A stretch of DNA of 64,000 nt from Sanderia malayensis (lineage: Eukaryota; Cnidaria; Scyphozoa; Semaeostomeae; Pelagiidae), in contig RQOL01000671.1 of NCBI GenBank assembly GCA_013076295.1, positions 5,298 through 69,297 on the forward strand, given 5' to 3'. Shown here piece after piece: positions 25,883 to 37,528 of this stretch; the stretch's first letter is position 1; each line of letters begins with the position of its first letter. The notes beneath the pieces are model-generated. The model was not told where the DNA came from, did not search any database, and saw only the letters and a program-made list of their open reading frames with translations. The position numbers were made by a program, and so were the translations under genes.

Positions 25883-26183
25883 TGTGTGGGTCGTTGTAAC
25901 TACAATTGTTATCTTGTATTTAACACCTGTTTATTTGCAGTATTGTTAAGTATGAGCGTGGTTGGCTAGTGCACCCGCTTGAAAGTGTGAAGGCGCGTGC
26001 CAATCCACACTAGGGTCCCAGGTGCACGAGAATGAAGCACCATGTCACCACGCTTGTTCTAATTTTTATTGTGAGCATAAATAGAGTAAATGAAAAGAGT
26101 AAAATGATCAGTTTTAAGTGAGAGTCAGCAAGCAGTCTGAAGGCCAGTGGTACAGTGGCGGCCTTCGGGTCAGCCGTACCACA
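25883..26183 (+). repeat. 5' LTR-like repeat of the TRIM element
   Basis: Begins TGTGTGGG, ends CAGCCGTACCACA. Contains GTGGTTGGCTAGTGCACCCG, which faintly resembles a pol III A box (speculative). Confidence 0.7.
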
Positions 26184-26743
26184 CCAACCTCATGACAATT
26201 GGTGGCCAGTGCGGTTCTCGAACGAAACGATCAGACGAGCAGTGTGGGTCCTCGACGAAACATTCAGACAAACGGTATGCTTGATTTCACTTGTAATTAC
26301 CACAGAACAGAACAACAACAATTAAAAGAATGGTTCCTCGTGGCTACAACCAAAAGGCCATAATTATGAAGAAGACTCGAAAGATTTGCAAACTTAGGTA
26401 CAACGACATGGTATGAGAAACTGAACTTAATTATGTTTTAACATGTATTTTAATGGGCTGATGATTTGGTTTGGACTGGTTCGGATTATTATATTTGTTG
26501 ATTAGGTGGTGGGAAATTCCACCTCGATGATATATTGTATTTTTATTAAATAAATTTAATGCCCTTCAGATGTGTTAGAAAATTTGAGAAAAGTTGAGTA
26601 AACATTATTAAGTCCGCGAGAGAAATTTTGTTAATTTTAATTGATCATATTTGTAATTAGATAATTATATAGGTCAGCTATTCTTGTAAACCTCAGAGAT
26701 TCGATTTTCAATGAGGACATTGACTTTGGTAAGGGAGCTATGT

Positions 26744-27046
26744 TGTGTGGGTCGTTGTAACTACAATTGTTATCTTGTATTTAACACCTATTTGTTTGCA
26801 GTATTGTTAAATATGAGCGTGGTTGGCTGATGCAACTGCTTGAAAGTGTGAAGGCGCGTGCCAATCCACACTAGGGTCCCTGGTGCACAAGAATGGAGCA
26901 CCATGTCACCACGTATGTTTTGATTATTACTGTAAACATAAAAAGAGTAAAGGAGTAGAGTTGTGGGCAGATTAAGTTAGATTCAGAAGTTAGAGCAGTC
27001 TGAAGCCCAGTGGTACAGTGGCGGCCTTTGGGTCAGCCTTACTGCA
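26744..27046 (+). repeat. 3' LTR-like repeat of the TRIM element
   Basis: Begins TGTGTGGG, ends CAGCCTTACTGCA. Aligns along its whole length with 25,883-26,183. Confidence 0.7.
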
Positions 27047-27167
27047 AGACAAAAAGTTTGTTCTCTTTATTGCGTCAAACCTTAGCGTTATCAGCACCAT
27101 TGCAAGCGAGACATCGCCTACCGAACTTCTGACTACCCTCCCCAGCTCTGGGGTGGAATTCTAACAG

Positions 27168-27286
27168 AAATACCTCATGACAGCATGACCACGAGCCAAT
27201 GTAGCGTACAAAGCGCTCCAACCAGATAAAGTTCTTTTTACTTGACGGGCTGGGGCAACTGAGCGAAGCGAGTGATGACCCCCTAG
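27168..27286 (+). mobile_element. Helitron 3' end (CTAG followed by T)
   Basis: The stretch CATGACAGCATGACCACGAG ... CAACCAGATAAAGTTCTTTT ... CTTGACGGGCTGGGGCAACT ... CCCCCTAG|T aligns with the reverse complement of the Helitron ends at 44,863, 36,213, 39,970, 43,917 and 55,177. It ends in CTAG with T following, as Helitrons require. Orientation is opposite to those copies. Confidence 0.6.
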
Positions 27287-27798
27287 TAAAACTACTTTTA
27301 TAAGCGCAGGTAACGAGGATTCTAAAAAAATTATATGCCAATCCACTTCTAGGGCTTATGCCCAGTCACACAAAACTCCATAACAAATCTTACTTTACCC
27401 CTGAAAATAAGGTCATCAGTAGTTGGAATCCCCGTTTTTTGATTAATTTCATATCTTGTTAGGTTTTAGTCAATATATATAACACAAAAAGAATGAAAAA
27501 AATGATGTATCTTTCGTTTGTGACGAGTTTTACCCCAGAAATGTTGCAAAAAGTACCACAATGATGATGTCATTAATGACGACTCCCCCTGATAAGCTTA
27601 AAAGATGTGTCAAAGTCTTAAGATACTGCTTATAGTGTAAATACTTTGAATTCGTTTAAAAAATTTAAGGTTTAGGCACTTGCTTAGATTGTTGTGATGA
27701 TTTCCCTGTCTATTTCATTGATTACTGATCATGTTGCTAGTATTAAGTACTGCAATGAATATTAAACATTGAAATCGGGTCTTGCTAAACTCCTCTCT
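27287..27798. other. Intergenic, nothing recognised
   Basis: AT-rich, no ORF or repeat end identified. Confidence 0.4.
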
Positions 27799-28215
27799 CA
27801 ATGTGCCAGGCAAAGTGGCGTACATGTTTTGGAGCCTGCATTTAGGAAGAGAAAGCCAGGAGTGTCTCACTCTATTGAATATTGGTGAAGCGTTCTTTTG
27901 GTGACTCAGACATTAAAGAGGTCTGGACATAATAACTCTGTGGGAATGCACTATTGCCATGAAGCTCATGGCTCAATACTTACCGTAAGTATTGCAAATC
28001 GTCTCTGGCCAAGCAACCATCTCAATGAGGCAGAAAAAATGGCCCACATTTTTCCAGCCCTTCTTTCGGCGATAGCAAGGGGGGAGTGTCTCACTTGATT
28101 GAAGAAAAGGTAAAGTGCTCTTATGGTGATACAGACGTCAAAGAAGTTTGCCTATAATAACGATTTCCGTGACACAAAGTTATCATAGACCGCATGGATC
28201 AATACAAATAGTGAG
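27799..28215. repeat. Diverged tandem duplication, ~210-220 bp per copy
   Basis: Copy 1 (from CTCAATGTGCCAGGCAAAGT) and copy 2 (from CTCAATGAGGCAGAAAAAAT) share GAGTGTCTCACT, GGTGA(C/T)(T/A)CAGAC, TCAAAGAAGTTTGCCTATAA-type blocks in the same order with many differences. Confidence 0.55.
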
Positions 28216-30150
28216 GTGATGGTTGTGAAGGTCTCAGATGTGGAAGGAGCTTTATGGGAAGGTTAAGTAAAATCAAATTTCCACACTGCAATCCTTTTCA
28301 GACGATTTAAATAAGGAAACAGGTTTTAGCTTTTTTTCTACAGTCTTTTGAGATTAAAGCCTTTTGTTCAACAGATTGGTTAATGCTACTCGTATTAAAC
28401 CCTATTTTTTTTCAAAATCTCCATTATCAGCCCACCTTTTAGACTTTTTCTTTCAATGGAAAGCAGTTAGGTTAGTTTTCGTGATGTGTAACCGGTTTCA
28501 AAACTGGATGGGAGTGTTGTGGCATGGGAGTGTATGAATACAGACACCAGCTTCCTTTTACTCTTTCACTTTGGAATTTTTCACGCTAAGGATAATAATT
28601 ACAGACCTATTCATATAGTTTTGTGTGCTTGATATCGATGAACGGTAAGTGAAGTTCAAACATATTTTACATGATAAAGTCTTATTTCTAATATTTCACA
28701 TTTCCAATACAGCAACCTAACTCCATGTGATTACGTATATTTAGATAGCCTATGTTATCCAAAGAAAACCACACCGAGTTTCTTTCTTTAATCACTTCCC
28801 AAGAAACCTTTTTGCGGCCGTATGGAGTGGCAGAAAAGCTACAGAGATGAAAGTTTGCAATGTCTCATCTGCGGCCGGCATGCTGTGAATGGCTGAAATA
28901 GCTACATGCTGTCATATGCGAATTTGCCTCAACGCTCGGGGAAAATAAATCTCTCCTGCAAAACACAAAGATATTAAGCAAAACATTCGGAAAACAGATC
29001 AACTCCAGTGTGTATTCGACAACGGGAAACCTGGAGATCCATAACAAAGATTTCGAGAGTACTGTTGATCAAGACGAAATAAATAAGAATTTTATCAATA
29101 AGGTTGAGAACTTTCATGAGAGAAAAGACGTGCCAGATTCAATGATCGAAATTTGTGCAGCCTTTTTGCTTTGGTGCAATTGAAAGTTGCAGAACGCCTT
29201 TTGCATAACCCATCAGAGTACTCCAAACAGATGGATAAGACAACAGAGAATGGAGAGGAATTTTTAAAAATGGGTACTATCCTTGATATCTTACCACTGC
29301 TAAAAAACAAGAAAAAGCAAAGGAGTTTACATCAACATCCACATTGAATGATCTCTTAGAAGAAGTGAAAGGGGGAAACCGAAGTGCAACAAGTAATTCA
29401 AAATACAGGTCTTTTGTTTAGCTGTTTTCCTTTTATTGGGTATCTGTTTTAATGAATCGACCAAGACCTAAATAAAAAATTAAATTCAGGTTTCACGGTC
29501 TCACATTGTAAATACGGCTGCAATTGGTCCAGTAGATTTGCTGTTATCTTTTTAAACTTAGTTACGTTTGTTACTTTTTGTTATATTGTTATATAAGTCC
29601 TGTATTTAATGCAGAAATTTAAAATGATTTATTGAGTTCCTGTTATTTTTTCAAACTTTGTTATTCTTTGTTAAGTATATTAGAACTCTAAGATATAATT
29701 TTAGAGAACGTTCTGAGATTTTGGATGAATAGTTTATGCCAGAAAACATTGTCTACTCCGTACTTTAGCTACACTTTTAAAGCTGGGACCCTAATTTCAG
29801 GTGAAAGTCATATCGAGAAGTTTAACACCTTTGCCCAAACTGTATTGCGTACAAATGCGTTTCTCCATGCAAAGAAAACTGGACAACACAAGATACTTTT
29901 ATCAGTATGAACAACTTACAAGGAGATCGGGCGGGCGAAAGGGAAGTACCGAGAAATCGCCACAAGTAGAAAAAACGAAAAAAGCAAAGAAATGACGATA
30001 TTTTAAGTATAGGTTGCTTTTCGTTAATGGATAATATTAAATGATATTTTATTAAAACGCAAATTACCGTCAGGAGTCGCAATACTCAGAGGATACGATA
30101 TTATGGGAAATTGGAAGGACTTGTGAAGATCAACATCTTTTCCAAGAAGT
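28216..30150. other. No recognisable gene
   Basis: Several short ORFs on both strands (for example 29,153-29,347 + and 29,725-29,910 +) lack recognisable motifs. The stretch 29,045-29,350 looks like eroded coding sequence because short open blocks follow each other in shifting frames, but I cannot name it. Confidence 0.4.
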
Positions 30151-30151
30151 A

Positions 30152-31164
30152 CCTTAGGTGTATTTAAATTCGCGCTGTACTATTTTTCGCGCACCCCCGA
30201 CTGCCCGAAATTAAGTACTGCGCGAAAATTGAGCTGCGCGAAAAAGGCCACACATGCGCATAACGCAAAGGCAGAATATCGTCATAAATTCAACGAGAAA
30301 GTATTTTATGATATTTTTTCTGAAAAATAACGAACTTGTTTATTACTTTAAATCTCAATATCACTAAAATATTTGTTGTTGAATTTAATTTGATCCGTCA
30401 TCCGGACTACACATTTTCAAAGGAATTTCACATCACACACACTGAAAACCATTGGTCCAATGAAGAGAAATCCAAGGAATTCGTGCTGAAAATTTTAATG
30501 CCATATGTAGAAAAGAAGAGAGAAAAACTGCAACTTAGAAGATATCAAGAGTGGTTTTTGCTAGACGATGTTTTTAAGGGCCAATGGACAGAATGTGAAA
30601 CAGTTGGTGCTTAAAAATAACGGAAAGACCGTTCCAGTGCCAAACAACATGACCCATATTTACCAGCCCCTTGATCTCACAGTAAATAAAAGTTGCAAGG
30701 CATTTCTCCGTAAAGAGTCGCAAAACTGGCTTGCAGAACAGGTCCAGCAGAAAATTAAAAATGGTTGTGAAGCAGAACAAGTTAAAGTAGACTTGAAAAT
30801 CAGTATTTTGAAGCCGATACAGTCAAAGTGGTTGACATCTTTTTATGACCGCATGCAAAACCGACCAGATTAGCTGTCAAAGGGTTTAAGAGGGCTGGGA
30901 TTATAGATTTCTTAGCAAAAGAGCGCCAGTATGAAGACCCATTCTTATAAAAATGTTACTTTTAGTCAAGAGAAACGTTCAGAAATATATTTTCGTTTGA
31001 AATGAATTGTTGTATCATTCTGCCTACTTTCTCGTGTGCGCGAATTCAAGACTGCGCGAATTCCAGACTGCGCGAAAATATCAAAGATTTGTGCGTGAAT
31101 TTAAAATGCCCGAATTCAAGTACGCGCAAATTATAATACACCACAAAATTTAATACACCTAAGG
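30152..31164 (+). mobile_element. pogo/Tigger-like element remnant with TA flanks
   Basis: Inverted ends CCTTAGGTGTATT at both sides are bordered by TA on the outside, the Tc1/mariner-pogo target. Subterminal sequence is full of GCGCGAA motifs on both sides. The interior holds only the C-terminal part of the transposase, so this is an internally deleted copy. Confidence 0.75.
30336..30951 (+). pseudogene. pogo/Tigger-like DDE transposase, C-terminal fragment
   Basis: A first block (to ~30,590) has HWSNEEKSKEFVLKI and LLDDVFKGQWTE, the family block around a catalytic Asp. After a frame change near 30,590 the second block has VPNNMTHIYQPLDLTVNKS and KPIQSKWLTSFYDRM. A second frame change near 30,868 leads to VKGFKRAGIIDFLAKERQYE and a natural stop at 30,951. 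At least two frameshifts and no N-terminal HTH: inactive. Confidence 0.75.
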
Positions 31165-31715
31165 TATGCCAAATGCCTGGCGATCTTATTTTAGGCTGCA
31201 GATGACTTTGGGAACTACTTTTTGTTTCTTCTGACCGTTGTTTAATCTGCAATGCTTGATGGGTTGGAAAATGCTGGTCTCATTTCGCAATAACCGATCC
31301 ACAATAAAGCCTTCGCCATGGCCATTTCCGACATCTCTGGCACTAATCATATCCTGCACGACCTGGGCATCAATTTCCTTTCCCGTTGAAATATCTCCTG
31401 CGTTTCCTGAAAAAGCATTGTTACCGTAATCTTTTAATTTTGCTACTAGACTCTGAACATGGACGCGGTGAACATTGCATGTTCTTTGGTTTTTTCTTTG
31501 TGGGTGCTGTTAGTAGCAACTTTAATAACATTCGCTAGAGATTCTCTCAACTTGCATGTATATGAATTGTCTCCACCCAGTTGTTCACTGCCTCTATGTT
31601 ATTACTGTAGCCTAGTCTGTGCGGCCCAACTTGGCACTTTGTTGCACCATTGAAAACTTCTGTAATCAAATCACCGTGAATTGCAGAAAAATTGGTTCCA
31701 CTTAAGCTACCTCCG

Positions 31716-31718
<3 letters not shown>

Positions 31719-31755
<37 letters not shown>
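31719..31755 (+). repeat. Pure poly(A) tract with flanking short duplication
   Basis: 37 A residues without interruption. The flank AAGCTACCTCCGATT on the left recurs as AAGCTACTCCGATT on the right, as expected of a target-site duplication around a retroposed poly(A). Confidence 0.8.
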
Positions 31756-31759
<4 letters not shown>

Positions 31760-31770
31760 CTCCGATTCCC

Positions 31771-34180
31771 CTAGTGTCCCTCTCGAACACCACACATCAA
31801 TGAGAGCAAAGACGACACATCTTTCAGATAGGATGTAATCAGTTGACGTTGGGTAACATGGGTATTGAAAACCAAGTTGTATGTCATGTGAAACTCATTC
31901 GATTTCAATATTTGGTTCTCTTTGTCCAGAGAAGGGCATTCGCAAAACGCTTTGAGTGCTGCACAAAGCTCTTGCATACCTTTCAAAGCTTCCTTAGACC
32001 AAAATTATATCAAGCTGTTAAAACTTTCTTTCAACAATCGCATGTGCTGTAATAGTGGCGACCTTCAATACCACCATCAGATGACACCTAGGCTATGACT
32101 CCTGCGTCAATGAACCAATTTTTCAGGTTTAAACATGCATATCGCTTATAAATAGTGTTTGGCCTAACCCAAAGTTGATCAAAGCCACCCATTATAAGGA
32201 TAACATGTTGTCAGGATAACATGTTGTAACTTGTCAGGGTTTTTCCATATGATGTGGGTAATTTTTGCATAAACTTGCTCATCCGCATGTATAAAATATG
32301 GCTCAAGCTCAGGCTGTCCATCATTACGAGTAGATCGTCAATAAACTTGCAAACATCATAGTCAGGGGGCTTGGGGATTCTCGGCAAGTATTCTACGATA
32401 GATTTATCGTTGCGGGATTGAAAGGGTGTTTTGCTATGAGGCATCCAGGATCCATTTTTTTCTTTTTCCGCTTCATCCAAAGAAAAGGTTTGAGCCAAAG
32501 CCCATAGAACATTTGTGCGAAGACTATCCACTTAAGAATGACTTCCCATATCTTTGTATTCTGGGAATGTTTGAGGTGACACTCGTTTCCCCAACTCGTA
32601 CTCTGGAATTTCTAACCTATCACAATACTCATTTGTCACGCAATGATTCGTTTGCCCTTGAAGAGACTCACGTTTTAAAACTGACTGAAATACCATCATA
32701 TTTGTATCATGACTTGTGTCTTTTCCTGTAGCAGTTCTTGCCTACCATCGTTATTATCAAGAGTAACATGTATTGCAATACCCTTCTTTAAGTTTTTAGG
32801 GACATTTGAGCATTGCCTCACCTCATCAGCCCAAAACCTGTTTGGTTCTCTTATAAAACGAAATGGAATTGAATGATAAGGTTTATGAAGGATTGTTATC
32901 ACTTCTTTTTGTCCAGTAAAACGGTGAAGAGTCATTAGTGTTACTATTTGCTTCGGCGAGTATTCTTTTAGTGCCAATGACTCCCAGTCTGATGCAAGTG
33001 ACCATATTTTGTACCGAGTGGGTGTGAGGGAGTTATTGCATATCCAATTTCAGTAACATTGAAGTTGGGATTTATGGTTGCAAAAATTGCATTGTATAGT
33101 TCTTTCATTGGACCTTTTTTCAAAACATTTTCAGTTTCAGAGGCTGTCAAGGGAAGTTTTATCTCATTATGCCATATCTCTGCCTCATACTTAATGTGTT
33201 TTCCAAACGTTTTGATAAAGTCATTGTCTCCCAAGCCAAACCCTTTCAAGGTGGCTACAGAAAATGCACAATGGTCAGTGTCTGCAGAATAAACAATAAG
33301 TTGTCTACCCGATGCAAAAAGCCAAGATTTTCGCCAAAGTATTCTTGGAGAGCTGGCTTTAGTTTTTTGTGTGTCACAAACAGCAGGAGGAACCAATGGC
33401 CCCTAACCTAAGATCTCTGATCCCTAATAGGTCAGAAGGTAAGAAGGCTGATTTTTTTGGATGATTACTATCGAAACTTTGGAGAGAAATTCAGAAAGGA
33501 TATCTTGAGACATACCCCTTTTTTCTCCTTCAGACTCTTCTTTTTGTGAAAGAACCGGCTTTATTGCAAATTTAACATAGCATTATTTATGATAGAATAC
33601 ATGAGCGGCATAAATGGCATGCGCTTCTCCTGACAGTATCATTTGAAATCTTGTTGCGACAGTGTGCCATCTATTATTGGTGTTATCCAGGTACATCCCC
33701 ATTCTCTCAGTCTATTTGAAGATAATTTTTCGCAACAGCGAATCAAGCTAGCCGCACCATCAGCTTTGTTGTCAGATTTTCTCTTTTCATTACAAATAAA
33801 GCGTAACCTTTTGTTGTCAAATACTCACTAACTGACCTTCAGGTGGCAAATCTAATGCTTTTATTTTCAGATTCTTCAACCTTTGAGCAGCAATTCACAT
33901 ATGGTCTGGTACCATATCTTTTCAAGGAAATATTTGCAATCCTTCATAATGTTCCTCGGCAACTAGCATGTACAATACAAACAGGGGTAGATTGGTCTTT
34001 AATTTGTGAAAACAAGCAAGTAAACAGAAATTTACCATCATCATAGGGTATGTTAATGTCTTTCCACCTCTCTGCTTGCTCGATAAAGGCAGGCCAGCCA
34101 TTTTCGGTCAAGATTTCTTTCTTTTCATTTTCTTTGAAACTTCTTTCAAATATAAGGCAATTATCAGAACGCCGATCGTT
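31771..34180 (-). pseudogene. Degenerate large gene of unknown function
   Basis: Reading leftward, many short open blocks follow in a consistent order with frameshifts and stops between them: CLFSQIKDQSTPVCIVHASC (~34,010), FVMKRENLTTK, HTVATRFQMILSGEAHAIY (~33,640), the 142-aa block 33,396-32,968 (IVYSADTDHCAFSVATLKGF), 32,977-32,696 (IVTLMTLHRFTGQKEVITIL), 32,531-32,211 (VCKFIDDLLVMMDSLSLSHI) and 31,986-31,771 (SYLKDVSSLLSLMCGVREG). It looks like one decayed gene of a repeated invertebrate family with no name known to me. It is not obviously a transposase. Confidence 0.5.
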
Positions 34181-34191
34181 GGAAGATAGTA

Positions 34192-34277
34192 GGCACTTTA
34201 CGCAACCAGAACACTAACACAAGCGTTAACGTTAATTTGTCACGTGGTCAGGAGACTAATGCTTCAGTTGCTGTCGT
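34192..34277 (+). repeat. Harbinger-type terminal sequence remnant
   Basis: GGCACTTTACGCAACCAGAA and the following bases align with the start of each tandem unit (GGGACTTTACGCAACCACAA). The match runs through AACGTTAA and GTCAC...GGTCAGG to CTGTTGTCG-like sequence with numerous differences. It separates the two pseudogenes on either side. Confidence 0.55.
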
Positions 34278-35455
34278 CATATGTGATGATGATGTGATGG
34301 AAATTGTTGGTGAATATGAACAATGATGTCTTCTGTAACAGGAGTGTGACACAAAATACGATCTTGTGGTAGTATTTGGAGTGTATTCTCCGTGGGTTGA
34401 CAATATTTCATGTCTTGCAGAAAATTCAGTAATATATTGTCATTGATGCGGAATTGCTGTTTTAAATTATACTGATGAGAAAGTTCAAGGAAAATTGGGT
34501 CGTCCTTAATTGAAGGGACTTGTGATACCTTTCCATCAATGGTAGCAATTGGTTGTTGTTGAAAGAAGTCTCCACACATTACAACAATTGGTCTCACTGG
34601 TAATGTGTTGACTGTGTGGGCAATGTGTGAAAAGTTTGCTCTAGAGATTTGAGAGATTTCATCAATGCAAATGACATCATAAAAACCAATGTTCCAGTTA
34701 ATAGAGCTTTTAGCTTTACTTTCTGCAGGGATTCGGAACAAAGAATGAATTTTTTCTGTGGTTACATTATCACCATAAAGGGATTTGTAAATACAAGCTA
34801 AAGCGCCAGTTGGTGTTGCTACAACAATGTAGTGTTTCTTCAAGAAGCATAGCTGTATGCAGCATTGCATTGTATAGCTCTCCTGTTAGAACAAGGTATT
34901 TCCGCCAGTCAGGTATGGTTGTTGTATTGTTGTTGTAATATGTTGTGCGGGCCACTAAGGTATCTTTAAAGAGGTTATAAAAGACAAGTTGTAATCCTTG
35001 TAACTGAATAGCTGGGTCTTTTGAGTTTGCAATGTTTAATGTTGAAGTTTTCGGGAGGACATGGAGGGAATGTGCAGTAAGAATATCTTTCAAGCTTTGA
35101 AAGTAAGATAAGATATTTGTTTTGGTGGTTGAACAACATTTGGAGGAGGCCAAATTTCCGCTAAAGATGAATGTGGATAATTTACCATCAGTAGCTGGAT
35201 AAAGTAAAGGGGGTTAAAAAAAGAACAGTATGACACTCCCACAAAAACAGCGGTGCTATTGCCTCGTGATTGCTTGTTGGGTTTGTTGTGATGTCTTAGC
35301 CATTCCAATAATGAGAGGGTCTGAAAATCTTTTGGCCGTGAATAATATTGATGTAATAGTTCACTTTTTTCAGCTGCTTCTGGTAGAGGTGGGTAAAGGT
35401 CGACGTTTCCACCAAAGTTGAAAGCGATCTTAGTGTTAGATAAGAGACTCCACAT
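34277..35455 (-). pseudogene. Pif1-type SF1 helicase fragment, Walker A lost
   Basis: Reading leftward: 35,455-35,090 (LSLLEWLRHHNK and a GVSYCSFFNPLYFIQLLMVN block of the pre-helicase region), 35,153-34,870 (ending DWRKYLVLTGE), then 34,870-34,277. The last block carries VATPTGALA, the DEIS box in DVICIDEISQIS (~65-75) and GDFFQQQPI (~100-108), the Pif1 order of motifs. At about 34,885, where the GxGKT loop should be, the frame changes and the loop is missing, so ATPase activity would be lost. This is the kind of helicase that Helitrons and related HUH-transposons carry. Its orientation matches the Rep fragments to its right. Confidence 0.7.
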
Positions 35456-35843
35456 CTCTGGTTCACAAACAAACAGGTTTACAAGGTATCGGAATGCTGC
35501 GTGAGAAGCATTTCTGTCTGTTGCAAAAAGTGTTTGGGTGTGAGATTTTAACAGTCCCCACGAAAATTTTTTTCGTCATGAACCATCGATAAGACTTTAC
35601 GCAACCACAACGATAACGGCAACGTTAATGTTAGTGGGTCACATGGTTAGGTGACTAACGTTTCCGTTCCTGTTGTCGCGAAATTGAGTTACGCAAAAGC
35701 ATCCAGTGCTAAACGCTAATCAGACCACAGGGGCTTGAGATTTTAACAGTCCCCGCGAAAATTTTTTCCGCCATGAACCATCGATAACAAGCAATTAATT
35801 GAAAATTCCTTTCTTTTATTTATTATATTTGTAAAATCGGAAT

Positions 35844-36212
35844 GCCTAACAACAGAGATGTTATAAATGCCTTGCTATTGGTGCATAATCTTGGATATAT
35901 CGACGACATGGAGTTTGCATTGTTATATGATGTAAATAGGCCTAAAAATCTGGAAATTCCATACTGGCAGTAGTATGATCTGTTTGACCTCGAGAATATC
36001 TCTAACGATGAATGTAAAGCCGAATTTCGTTTTTTAAAAGGGGATGTTTATAATCTAGTTAATATATTGCAACTTCCAGCTCGTGATGTACAACAGATTC
36101 AAAGTGGATCCAGTAGAAGGTCTTTGCATTTTGCTAAAGAGATTTGCATATCCATGTAGATATCAAGATATTGTCCCTCGCTTTGCAAGGCCAATTCCAG
36201 AATTATGTATAA
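35844..36212 (+). pseudogene. Harbinger transposase N-terminal fragment, unit A
   Basis: Encodes MPNNRDVINALLLVHNLGYI and, further on, FRFLKGDVYNL and VDPVEGLCILLKRFAYPCRY, the N-terminal region that precedes the DDE core in Harbinger transposases (HARBI1 relatives). Broken by an in-frame TAG after PYWQ (three extra bases compared with unit D) and by a small deletion near 36,078. Cut off at CTAG 36,213 by the Helitron end. Confidence 0.75.
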
Positions 36213-37528
36213 CTAGCCGAGGGCGCTTGCGTACGCTCGCTTCCCGGAGGGGGGCAAGTGAAAAAAACTTAATGTGATTGACGGACTTCGTGCGCTGCAT
36301 TCGCTTACGCTCCTGTCCCATTTAACCCCACCTTACGCTCCTGTCCCATTTAACCCCACCTGCCCCGGGCTTGAAACTCAAAACAGTAAAAACAAGTTTC
36401 AACACTATTTTTTTTTGGGTTGTGTTCATAATGGACTAAATGAGCAGACTATCGATGGTCATTTGTTTCACGAAGAAATCCCCGTACAACCTGCTCCATG
36501 ATGTGTGTAAAGTGGGAAGTTTCGAATAGGGCAGTACTGCATGGTGGAAAATTATAAACTTCACGGAGACTATCTATCCAGGAGGGTGATGTGAATGTCC
36601 ATTCTGAGGGCAATATTGTAATAAAGACAGAGGGATACCCTTTTTGGCGGACAGTATCAAAGAGATATCTATGTTGTCTCTGCCAGAAAGCAGGTGAAAA
36701 GGTTTTTGAGGAAAGGGTGGTAAAAGGTGTGCAACGGGATATTTTGCCTTGATTTATTGCGCCAGTAATTGTCTTGCACATCCATCTGTCAAAATGAAAC
36801 TGTAAGAGCTTGAAATCCATGCTGTAATCTAAGATGGAACTGAAGCATTTCTTAATAAAGGAAAGTTTGCTGCTGTCTGTGTTGAGGGTTCCTTCATGAA
36901 CAGAGTCACAGTAGTCCAATGAGGCATACAGAGTTGGCCATAAAGCACATTCAATGCCAATCTATTGTAAAATGTCAAACTGTGAAACCTGTTGATTGTC
37001 TGATAGAATAGTGTGCCTTTTTAAAACATACTCCTTGTAGCAGGAGGTATCAGAGGACATTAAAAAATGGTATGCTGTTTTGCACCTTATTTTGCGAGCA
37101 GGGTCTGCCAAGGCATCTATTTTCTGCAGAACAGATAACTTGCTGCATTTTAATTTAAATAAACCTGTTCTTGAACGGTAGCCACTGTGCATAGTGCTAT
37201 ATGGACCAACATCTATTATAAATGGTCGTCGAGTCTTTATGTCACTAATATCCAAACAGGATAGCTGTTCAGGAATGTTGCTCGCCAATGGGACAAGATA
37301 TTTTGTATTCTGACAAGAGCAGACTAGCACTTTTTGGATATTGAATTTCCTCTTATAGTTGGGTAACAATTTTTGGGGAATGATACTGTGACAATTGTCA
37401 CACTTAGCCCAAGAGAGATGCTTCATCCAAAAGTGCAAATTCTGTACATTTTCGTCACGAAATAGAGGCATGATAATCGTTGAATTTGTTTGTGTCTGAT
37501 TAGATATAGCAAAAGACTTCCTTGGCAT
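36213..37528 (-). mobile_element. Helitron 3' end plus Rep-like N-terminal pseudogene, unit A
   Basis: The 3' terminus (plus strand A|CTAGCCGAGGGCGC...) sits in Harbinger sequence. The gene runs toward it from ATG 37,528: Cys-rich MKHLSWAKCDNCHSIIP and VLVCSCQ, PFIIDVGPYSTM, then an in-frame TAG at 36,962, then IGIECALWPTLY, FKLLQFHFDRWMCKTITGAI, KTFSPAFWQRQ, SVFITILPSEWTF and HIMEQVV at 36,449. The order resembles the Helitron-type N-terminal domain just before the HUH motif, which is missing. The helicase is also missing: an internal deletion joins it to the 3' end. Confidence 0.6.

Larger units (their letters stand above)
25883..27046. mobile_element. TRIM-like non-autonomous LTR element
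   Basis: Two direct repeats of ~301-303 bp (25,883-26,183 and 26,744-27,046) share TGTGTGGGTCGTTGTAACTA at the start and end in CA, the usual TG...CA form of LTRs. The ~560-bp interior has no ORF of note. A TGGTGGCCAGTG stretch 14 bases after the first repeat is a possible primer-binding site. A purine-rich AAGGGAG lies just before the second repeat. The repeats differ at many positions, so the insertion is old. No clean target duplication seen. Confidence 0.7.
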
